Assembly: GCA_964342265.1 (NCBI GenBank)
Contig: CAYFFE010000060.1
Location: 1 to 22,615, forward strand
DNA from: Halioxenophilus sp964342265
GTDB taxonomy: Bacteria; Pseudomonadota; Gammaproteobacteria; Pseudomonadales; Cellvibrionaceae
Direction: 5' to 3'
DNA length: 22,615 bases
Part shown: positions 16,536 to 22,615 of the stretch, one piece after another
Numbering within the stretch: the first letter of the stretch is position 1
Layout: each line of letters opens with the position of its first letter
Translations under genes and position numbers: made by a program
The notes under the pieces: model-generated
The model's database searches: none
What the model was told of the DNA's origin: nothing
The model's input: the letters and a program-made list of their open reading frames with translations, nothing else

Positions 16536-17258
16536 ATGACGTTAGCCTCTACTTTTATAAGCACTGTTGAATGTATTAAACCCTGGCCAGAGTTTGCAGA
16601 AATTGCCCAGTGCGAATTCGATATCAACGCGTATAACGACGGGCTTTTTGCTGAGCACGAATTTGATTTTCCCAACGCCCTTGCGCGTGCGGTACCCAAG
16701 CGTAAATCTGAGTATTTGGCTGGGCGTATTTGTGCTAGTAAATTGATGCATCAGCGTAATATGGCGGGCCCAATAAATACTGGGCCCAACCGAGAGCCCG
16801 TTTTTCCCTCCCCTCACATCGTGGGCACTATTACACACACCAATTTAGCCGATAATCGTAATTTGGCCATGGCGGCGATTGCCGACGCAAAAGATTTTTA
16901 CGGTATAGGCTTGGACGTTGAGGGATTTATCAACACAGAGACCTACGCCAACATAAAAGATAAAATAATTAATCCAACAGAAGAAACACTCATCGAGCGA
17001 TTGGAAATACCCAACAACCAAGCATTTACGATAATTTTTTCAGTTAAAGAGAGTTTTTATAAGGCAGGATTTGCGTTGGTTAAACGCTTTTTTGGCTTTT
17101 CAGCAATAGAAATTACCCAAATTGATATTGCCAAACAACTGATTCATTTTCGGATTATTGAAACACTCAACCCAATCATTAATAGCCGCGACAATCATCA
17201 AGCGCGTTTTTTGATGACCGACAACTGCGTGTTAACAGCGGCCGCTATAGCACGCTAA
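16536..17258 (+). CDS. 4'-phosphopantetheinyl transferase, EntD/Sfp-like
   Basis: 240 residues from ATG at 16536; an in-frame TTG six bases earlier is possible but less likely. The enzyme moves the phosphopantetheine arm of CoA onto a conserved Ser of carrier proteins. Signatures are RKSEYLAGRICASKLM (56-71), an HIVGTITHTN segment near 94-103, the metal-binding Asp127-x-Glu129 in GIGLDVEGF and FSVKESFYKA with K171-E172. The motif usually reads GIDxE; here Leu precedes the Asp, a normal variant. It follows the thioesterase gene closely. No carrier protein, NRPS or PKS gene is in the window, so its target is elsewhere. The stop is 17 bp from the convergent coiled-coil gene. Confidence 0.92.
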   Translation: MTLASTFISTVECIKPWPEFAEIAQCEFDINAYNDGLFAEHEFDFPNALARAVPKRKSEYLAGRICASKLMHQRNMAGPINTGPNREPVFPSPHIVGTITHTNLADNRNLAMAAIADAKDFYGIGLDVEGFINTETYANIKDKIINPTEETLIERLEIPNNQAFTIIFSVKESFYKAGFALVKRFFGFSAIEITQIDIAKQLIHFRIIETLNPIINSRDNHQARFLMTDNCVLTAAAIAR

Positions 17259-17275
17259 ATACACAAACCTTTCAC

Positions 17276-18661
17276 TCAATAGCGCTCTATTAGCGACAAA
17301 TAGCGCGACTCCAATTTATTGTATTCCTCACGAAGTTTTTCCAATTCTTCTTTTTGCTCGCTGGCACTGTCTTCTTTTCGTTTAAACTCGTTAATTTCCT
17401 CTTGTAAACTGTCGCACAGAGAACGCAATTCGTGATTTTCCGTTCTTAACGAGACTTCTTCTTGAGCAATTTCTATAAATTGTTGTTTAATATCCATATA
17501 GTCTTGCTTGACTTTCTCTAACTCGCTCGATTTACCTTGCAGGCCTGATTTTATTTGTACCAAATCATCGGCTACGGATTTATCCACGATCGGCGCTACT
17601 AACTCGTACAGCTGATCTCGCTCGCTCTCTAATTCTTCTTTGTCTTCTAAAGACTGCTGATAATCAGATTCCGAGACCTTTCCACTCCCGCCTTCTAACT
17701 CTAAATAGTAACCTTCCAGCATATCGCATTCAGCTTGCTTCAGCGCCAAAGCCTCGGCGTTGTCTTTTAACTGTTGTTTTAATTGTTCCAGCTCTTGTTT
17801 TTTCTCATCGCTGAGATCATCGTTAACGCTGGCCAGCGCTAAACTTTTAGCCGCCAAATCTTCGTACTGTTTGCCGATAATCTCACATTCCTGACGCAAG
17901 CGTTTTACCTCAGCATCGCGTTGATGTAGCTTACTGCTTAAATCTTCAATTTCCTTAATACGGACGGTACCGAATTTATTGGTGGGACGATCCCATTTCA
18001 GAGTACTTATTTCCTCGTCTTTGTCGTGCAATGCAGCTTTTAACCGAGATTCGCGAGACTCCAACTCTTTAACTTCCTCCCTAAAGCGCCGTAACTCCTC
18101 CACTTCTTTTTCTGCCAAAGCGCGCTGACGTTTAGTATGGGCCAGTTTCTTTTCTAGATCGTTATTGATGGATTCAAGCCGCAATACCGACTCGTATAAA
18201 TCGCCACCTAAGTTGTCGAGATGCTCGTTTTCTTTACGGGCTTTGTCCAATTGACCTTTTAAGTCAGAGATGGCACTCGACTGAGCAGAAACCGATTCTT
18301 CGATTTCGGTCTGATCTTTAACTTGTTGCTTATTTGCAGAAAACTGCTTTTCCTCCATTTTGAAGTAAAGCTTTCTAAATTTTTCCAAATTATTAATGCG
18401 TTCGCGCAATTGTCTAACGGTCCTTTCACTGCCGGAATTGGCGCTTTTGGGAGTGGGTTTTCGAGCATTTTCGGCGGCAGAGAGCCAACGCTCTAGCTCA
18501 ATGATGCGCTGATGGTATTGCGAGAGTTTGTCTTTATTGTCGTGCAACTGCTCTTTGTAACGCCGTATTCGGTGGCGGAGAATGAGCAACCACACAGCTA
18601 ATACCACTACGCAAAGGAACAGCGCTTCGGCAACGATTACTGCGATGGCTAAATTACTCAT
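17276..18661 (-). CDS. Membrane-anchored long coiled-coil protein, function unknown
   Basis: 461 residues. Residues about 4-28 (NLAIAVIVAEALFLCVVVLA on into VWLLIL) form a single N-terminal membrane segment followed by the basic stop RHRIRRYK. The rest is cytoplasmic by the positive-inside rule. It is almost entirely heptad-rich, Glu/Lys/Leu/Gln-heavy coiled coil, broken near 66-80 (KPTPKSANSGS), around 225-235 and near a GGSGK at about 325. No enzyme motif is visible. Such proteins often act as scaffolds or rods. It is divergent from the REC-CheX operon across 185 bp, which suggests shared control and perhaps a scaffold role for that signalling module. A TATAAT-like box lies just upstream of its ATG. 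I do not recognise a named family. Confidence 0.8.
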   Translation of the reverse strand: MSNLAIAVIVAEALFLCVVVLAVWLLILRHRIRRYKEQLHDNKDKLSQYHQRIIELERWLSAAENARKPTPKSANSGSERTVRQLRERINNLEKFRKLYFKMEEKQFSANKQQVKDQTEIEESVSAQSSAISDLKGQLDKARKENEHLDNLGGDLYESVLRLESINNDLEKKLAHTKRQRALAEKEVEELRRFREEVKELESRESRLKAALHDKDEEISTLKWDRPTNKFGTVRIKEIEDLSSKLHQRDAEVKRLRQECEIIGKQYEDLAAKSLALASVNDDLSDEKKQELEQLKQQLKDNAEALALKQAECDMLEGYYLELEGGSGKVSESDYQQSLEDKEELESERDQLYELVAPIVDKSVADDLVQIKSGLQGKSSELEKVKQDYMDIKQQFIEIAQEEVSLRTENHELRSLCDSLQEEINEFKRKEDSASEQKEELEKLREEYNKLESRYLSLIERY

Positions 18662-18767
18662 TTATTATAACCAAGCTCCTTATAGGCGATATCGAAATAA
18701 CACCTGAAAAAGAAACTTTAAATTTCACATCTGGCGGCTTAGCCATCTTAAATAGTGTCCTATTTAT

Positions 18768-18797
18768 TTGTCGGTTTGTCCCGGTCGTATCTAAAAT
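18768..18797 (+). promoter_or_regulatory. Possible promoter of the REC-CheX operon
   Basis: TTGTCG at 18768-18773 and TAAAAT at 18792-18797 are separated by 18 bp, a moderate sigma-70 match. It lies about 50 bp upstream of the ATG at 18847. No strong ribosome site precedes that ATG. Confidence 0.3.
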
Positions 18798-18846
18798 ATA
18801 GCTAATTGAGAGAAAAACTAACAACTCGGGCTAGCTGGCTTTTTTT

Positions 18847-19722
18847 ATGAGACTTTTGATTGTCGACGACAGCAAAGCAATGCAAAACATAATAACAAAG
18901 TCCATGAAAGGCATTGGTTATATTAACGACCTCTACCATTATGCTGACGATGGCGAAGAGGCGCTGGCTGCGGTGAAATCGGTCAACCCCGACCTTATTA
19001 TTACCGATCTTCATATGCCAAAAATGAATGGGCTGGAGATGATAAAAACGCTGCGTAAGAATGGCGTTGACACAACCATATTACTCGTTTCAATAGACGA
19101 TACACCGGATTTAGTGAGTGATGTACTAAAAAGTGGGGCGAATGCCTTTCTCAAAAAGCCCTTTACGCCAGAATCCCTGTACACCAAGCTGGGCGAACTT
19201 AAAAACCGCGATAAAATCAAAGACCCAAAACGCGAATCCAAAGCCTCGTTATTTATGCCCAACAACGCAGTCTTTGAGCGTGTATTGGGCGCCATGGCCG
19301 GAGAACATTTTACCTGGACACCCACCGAAATCGACACAGTGGATTTTGACAAAGCTCCCTTCTATGGGGGTACCTTCTTAGACGAAAAAAGCCGATTGGT
19401 TTTAGCACTGTTTTTGGATATTACTGCAGCCAACCTAATTTCTGCCATTATGTCGCGAAGCGACCTTAAAAAAGCCCAACAAAAAGCAGCCGACCACGAC
19501 CTCAACTCAGACGACAAAGCGCATTTAATGCGTTTTCTCGAATTATTTACGGGTCTTTGTTTGCCGACCAAATCTGGTCAATTAATCAGTGTACACGGCG
19601 ACCACTTTATAGAAAACGCCAGAGCCAACCTAGAACTTAGAGTAAAAAAACACATTGAATCCACCAAAGCTTACGCCGTATCTTGCGGGGCTTGTAAAGA
19701 TGGCAGAATAATATTGCTATAA
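18847..19722 (+). CDS. Response regulator with C-terminal CheX-like domain
   Basis: 291 residues. The receiver (1-120) is intact: acidic pair Asp7-Asp8 in LLIVDDSK, phosphoacceptor Asp54 in LIITDLHMPKMNG, Ser82 in LLVSIDD and Lys104 in FLKKPF. Residues about 135-290 resemble CheC/CheX phosphatases: FMPNNAVFERVLGAMAG, a GGTFLDEKSRLVLALFLDI strand pair and FLELFTGLCLPTKSGQL. In CheX the helix carries E-x-x-N. Here E232 is followed by Leu-Phe-Thr, so the catalytic Asn seems replaced and phosphatase activity is doubtful. It is the first gene of an operon with the REC-GGDEF-like and Hpt genes, 59 bp before the former. A 27-bp palindrome spans its stop codon. Confidence 0.85.
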   Translation: MRLLIVDDSKAMQNIITKSMKGIGYINDLYHYADDGEEALAAVKSVNPDLIITDLHMPKMNGLEMIKTLRKNGVDTTILLVSIDDTPDLVSDVLKSGANAFLKKPFTPESLYTKLGELKNRDKIKDPKRESKASLFMPNNAVFERVLGAMAGEHFTWTPTEIDTVDFDKAPFYGGTFLDEKSRLVLALFLDITAANLISAIMSRSDLKKAQQKAADHDLNSDDKAHLMRFLELFTGLCLPTKSGQLISVHGDHFIENARANLELRVKKHIESTKAYAVSCGACKDGRIILL

Positions 19723-19733
19723 GCAATATTATT
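19707..19733 (+). other. Palindrome spanning the REC-CheX stop codon
   Basis: The arms AATAATATTGCT (19707-19718) and AGCAATATTATT (19722-19733) are exact reverse complements around ATA, and the TAA stop (19720-19722) falls at the centre. No T tract follows, so it is not a standard terminator. It could stabilise or cleave the transcript between genes 1 and 2 of the operon. Confidence 0.6.
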
Positions 19734-19781
19734 AATCGGTTTGCGTAAATAGAATTCAGCAATCACAGAGATAGCAACATC

Positions 19782-20759
19782 GTGAAAAACCTAACAGACA
19801 GTTCATTCATCGACCTACATTCTTCGGTCGTTTTGGCCGTAGATGACCAACCCATAAATTTGGAAATTTTAAAATGTTGCCTGGAGGATTCCTACCAAGT
19901 AGTGTGCGCCACAACGGGAGAAGAGGCTTTATCGTCTGCTCGACTATTGAACCCCGATGTTATTTTGTTAGACGTAATGCTCGATGGCATCAGTGGTTTG
20001 GATGTGTGTAGAGGGTTAAAAGAAGATCCGGCATTAGCCGATATTCCCGTTATATTTGTTACAAGTAACGAAAGCATTGCCGACGAATCCAATTGCTGGG
20101 AAGCCGGCGGTAACGACTATATTCGAAAGCCAATCCGCACAGAAACACTACGTCATCGCGTTAAAACGCATTTAACGGTTAAGTTACAACAGGATAAATT
20201 GCGTAAAGCCTCGTATATCGACCCACTTACTGGATTACACAATTACAATTATTTATTAGACCAACTTGCCAATTATTACAACAACCAGCAAGTTGTCGAC
20301 TTCGATTTTACTTTGCTTCTAATAAAAATCGACAACTACGATGACATTAAAAACAGTTTAAGTACAGATCAACTGAAGTTAATACAAAAAAAGCTGGGCC
20401 ATGCCATTTGTGGCCAGATTATGGGCAATGGGGATATTACTAGCAAACTCTATGAGAATCAGTACGCCCTGGTCTGCCACAACATTAGCCCCGAATCCGC
20501 TACAGAAGCTGCCAATCGAATAAACGATCGTTTAACTACGCTGGTAATTAACTACCTTAACAGCCTCTCAATCGCCATTGTGGAACCTAAAATTTCTATT
20601 GGACTTGTTAAAAGTACTCACAAAGGCATTCATAATGCGGAGGAATTAGTCAATTTAGCAGAATCAACCTGTCAGCACGCGGTACAGTCTAACACTACCT
20701 ACTATTATTTAAGTGACGACAGTGTGGACAATAGTGATGGAGACAGTAATGACTGGTAA
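19782..20759 (+). CDS. Response regulator with degenerate GGDEF domain
   Basis: 325 residues from GTG at 19782, with AGAGA upstream. The receiver (about 14-135) has VVLAVDDQPINLEIL, phosphoacceptor Asp64 in VILLDVMLDG, Thr/Ser in FVTSNES and the Lys in YIRKPI. A GGDEF-type domain (143-310) has YIDPLTGLHNYNYLLDQL and LLLIKIDNYDDIKNSL. The signature RxGGDEF position reads KLYENQYAL (222-230), so all of GGDEF is replaced by YENQY. It should not make c-di-GMP. Family knowledge suggests such domains keep a protein- or nucleotide-binding role. The C-terminus is a short acidic Asp/Ser tail. The Hpt gene overlaps its end. Confidence 0.88.
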   Translation: MKNLTDSSFIDLHSSVVLAVDDQPINLEILKCCLEDSYQVVCATTGEEALSSARLLNPDVILLDVMLDGISGLDVCRGLKEDPALADIPVIFVTSNESIADESNCWEAGGNDYIRKPIRTETLRHRVKTHLTVKLQQDKLRKASYIDPLTGLHNYNYLLDQLANYYNNQQVVDFDFTLLLIKIDNYDDIKNSLSTDQLKLIQKKLGHAICGQIMGNGDITSKLYENQYALVCHNISPESATEAANRINDRLTTLVINYLNSLSIAIVEPKISIGLVKSTHKGIHNAEELVNLAESTCQHAVQSNTTYYYLSDDSVDNSDGDSNDW

Positions 20760-21117
20760 TGACGCGTCACCCAATATTAAAACCTTACCCGTTTGGGATA
20801 AAGGCCTCGCGCTGGCCCAGCTGGACGGAAATACACAATTATTGGACCGTATTGTTAAACTCTACATCGATAAAGTCGAAGAAATTTTTATAGAATTAGA
20901 GTTTTTCATCAACAATGCACACCTTAAAGAAATTTTTCCACTGGCTCATGATCTTAAAGACTTATCGAGAAGTGTTGGCGCTATTCGTATTGCGGAGATT
21001 GCACTTATGTTAGAATCTGAGCACACAACATTGCCTACCGAGCAACTAAAAAACGCATATACCGATTTAGAAAATGAATTTCAAGCTTTTAAGCAAGCTC
21101 ACGATGAACCTGCCTAA
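20749..21117 (+). CDS. Stand-alone Hpt phosphotransfer protein
   Basis: 122 residues from ATG at 20749, chosen because GGAGAC (20739-20744) precedes it and because upstream GTG codons would add only a low-quality N-terminus. The helical bundle carries FPLAHDLKDLSRSVGAIRIA, the Hpt signature, with His67 as the phosphoacceptor. The consensus has LKG and here the Gly is Asp. The start overlaps the REC-GGDEF-like gene by 11 bp, which implies translational coupling and a fixed ratio. It probably shuttles phosphate to or from one of the two receivers encoded just upstream. No histidine kinase is in the window, so the phosphate source lies elsewhere. Confidence 0.88.
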   Translation: MTGNDASPNIKTLPVWDKGLALAQLDGNTQLLDRIVKLYIDKVEEIFIELEFFINNAHLKEIFPLAHDLKDLSRSVGAIRIAEIALMLESEHTTLPTEQLKNAYTDLENEFQAFKQAHDEPA

Positions 21118-21140
21118 ATATAGGTGATATTCAATAGCGA

Positions 21141-22532
21141 TTAAACTTTTGCAACTCGCTTAAATCGATGTAACAAATAATCCACCGTGGCTATAACGAT
21201 TAACGCCAACGCCGACAACGGAAAAATCACTGCAACAAAAATCATTGTCACCGCCAAAGTTCGCTCCCCTTTAATGGGCCGAGATGATTGTTTGGGCAAC
21301 TGCTTTCTCCGGTCACCACTGATCCACCACATAATAACTGCGCTAATCATGGCTATTACAATCAACAAGCATATCGCAATATTGAGTAAAATATTCCAAA
21401 GGCCCAAATCTCCCTGGTGCAAAGGAACAAACGCAGCCATTGCTTTGCCCAATAGTGAGTAATCGGCAAACGATATTTCTTGTAAGACCTCACCTGTATA
21501 TTGATCAATATGGACGATTTGTTCTTTAAAGGGATTTTGTATATCGCCGGCTATGGTCGATGCCGAAATTGTCCACACCGATCGTTTACCTTGAGGAAAA
21601 TGCACCCTATAGTAGTCAAAGCCCAATATTTGACTATGCTCCACCACCCAATCGATGTTTACTGCACTTTGTGCAAGATTACCTACAGATTTTGGCAGCG
21701 GTTTTTTTTCAATGGCCCAGGCCACCTGATGCACGCCGGCAGAATTTAAAGCTTGGTGAGTCTCGGAGGCTAAACTGGGTTCATAACGCTTACTGGGTAG
21801 CGAGCTCCAAGCTTGAACAATTTGACCGCCCCAGATGTTAGTCCAGGCAAGGCCTGATAATAAAAACAACAGCAATGGCAATGCAATTACTAAGCCCAGA
21901 GATTTATGTAAACGACTCCAATCTTGCCGATAAGTTAGCGGAAATTTAGGAATGAGCGATCGAATTTTCCAGCGCGAGACAACTAATACTAATCCAGACA
22001 CCAGGATTAATATCGATAATCCCGCTATGGTTTCAATAATGGCATCGCCTAAATCACCCAAAAACAGTGTTCCATGCAATTTTTTAAATGTGGAGTACAA
22101 TGATCTACCCGGTTTTGCTTCTCCTAAAATTGCGCCAGTGTACGGATTAATATGCACGGTTATTTTGTGTTGACTGCTGCCATGCCCGCCATGATTTCCA
22201 CCTCGACCGCTACCTGCTTTTACAAGCACAAATCGAGCGGTATGATCGGCCTGCTTAGGAGGTAAATAGAGTTGTGTTTTTAAATCAGGGTAAGCTTTCT
22301 TAACTTGATTAAGCAGTGCAGATGGCGGCAACGTATTTTCACCCACAGAAACGTGGTGCAAATTTTTATTAAAATAATGATCTATAGGACCACTGGCCAG
22401 CATTAAAATACCAGTTAACCCCAACAGCAAAATAAAAGGCACAATAAGAATGCCAATATACGTATGCCAACGCCATAAAGCATTGTAAAAATGGCCACGC
22501 AAGGTGGCCAAATGTTGAGTAAAGAAGTTCAT
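21141..22532 (-). CDS. PepSY-associated transmembrane protein
   Basis: 463 residues from ATG at 22532; an in-frame TTG at 22553 is an alternative but weaker start. The layout is that of PepSY_TM proteins: ALWRWHTYIGILIVPFILLL (membrane helix 1, about 26-47), GILMLASGPIDHYF, a periplasmic PepSY-like part with a Gly/His-rich loop (GRGGNHGGHGSSQH, about 109-122) and INPYTGAILGEA. Two helices follow near 165-186 and 211-232 (LHKSLGLVIALPLLLFLLSG), then a second periplasmic part with DQYTGEVLQEI, and two helices near the C-terminus. Family members are linked to iron or siderophore uptake and to membrane redox. The His-rich loop would fit metal binding. Start context: the ATGA of this start overlaps the stop of a five-codon ORF beginning at 22546. 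Confidence 0.88.
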   Translation of the reverse strand: MNFFTQHLATLRGHFYNALWRWHTYIGILIVPFILLLGLTGILMLASGPIDHYFNKNLHHVSVGENTLPPSALLNQVKKAYPDLKTQLYLPPKQADHTARFVLVKAGSGRGGNHGGHGSSQHKITVHINPYTGAILGEAKPGRSLYSTFKKLHGTLFLGDLGDAIIETIAGLSILILVSGLVLVVSRWKIRSLIPKFPLTYRQDWSRLHKSLGLVIALPLLLFLLSGLAWTNIWGGQIVQAWSSLPSKRYEPSLASETHQALNSAGVHQVAWAIEKKPLPKSVGNLAQSAVNIDWVVEHSQILGFDYYRVHFPQGKRSVWTISASTIAGDIQNPFKEQIVHIDQYTGEVLQEISFADYSLLGKAMAAFVPLHQGDLGLWNILLNIAICLLIVIAMISAVIMWWISGDRRKQLPKQSSRPIKGERTLAVTMIFVAVIFPLSALALIVIATVDYLLHRFKRVAKV

Positions 22533-22571
22533 CGAGTGGCACTCATTTAACAATACCTCTTAGGAAACTCT

Positions 22572-22595
22572 GATTAACTCATCCCTGAGTTAATC
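22572..22595. repeat. Second copy of the dispersed palindrome
   Basis: The arms GATTAACTCA and TGAGTTAATC flank TCCC. All 24 bases match the centre of the palindrome at 9069-9117 except one loop base. The left flank (GGAAACTCT) also resembles the other copy (AGAACCTTT), while the right flank diverges. It lies about 40 bp upstream of the PepSY gene start, at the window edge. Confidence 0.7.
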
Positions 22596-22615
22596 GCCGT
22601 GCGGTAATTGAAAAT

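Overview
The window looks like a chromosomal segment from a marine-type gammaproteobacterium, plausibly of the Cellvibrionales/Saccharophagus-Teredinibacter kind. This is inferred from moderate GC, an AT-leaning codon style, a giant Ig-like repeat surface protein, a FadH-type 2,4-dienoyl-CoA reductase and REC/CheX/Hpt signalling proteins. No rRNA, tRNA, CRISPR array, integrase or complete insertion sequence is visible. Taxonomy is inferred, not proven.

Left part (1-11156, all minus strand): a surface-protein and collar-protein region. In order of transcription it holds a DUF6916-like small protein, three tandem phage-tail-collar (MdpB-like) proteins with strong Shine-Dalgarno sites, an intrinsic terminator, a secreted subtilisin-like protease, a TIGR03032-family protein, and a giant multidomain Ig-like repeat protein whose 3' end lies off the left edge (at least 2019 codons). 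Its last 2.47 kb in the window are a tandem array of exactly 300-bp (100-residue) units. The units carry a clear three-unit, 900-bp higher-order periodicity.

Middle (11278-17258): a small HEAGH-motif putative metalloprotein converges on a GNAT acetyltransferase. FadH is preceded by a perfect 10-bp-arm palindrome beside a near-consensus -10 box. It converges on a Crp/Fnr-type regulator, which is divergent from a double-hotdog acyl-CoA thioesterase and an EntD/Sfp-type phosphopantetheinyl transferase. This block is concerned with acyl-CoA and acyl-carrier chemistry.

Right part (17276-22615): a membrane-anchored 461-residue coiled-coil protein is divergent from a three-gene phosphorelay-type operon of REC-CheX-like, REC-degenerate GGDEF and stand-alone Hpt proteins. 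Both output domains lack canonical catalytic residues, which suggests they bind rather than catalyse. A PepSY-type membrane protein on the minus strand ends the window. A palindrome that also occurs at about 9.08 kb lies just upstream of it.

The best candidates for something undescribed are the collar/DUF6916/protease/TIGR03032/giant-protein cassette, the REC-CheX/REC-pseudoGGDEF/Hpt/coiled-coil module, and the dispersed palindrome.
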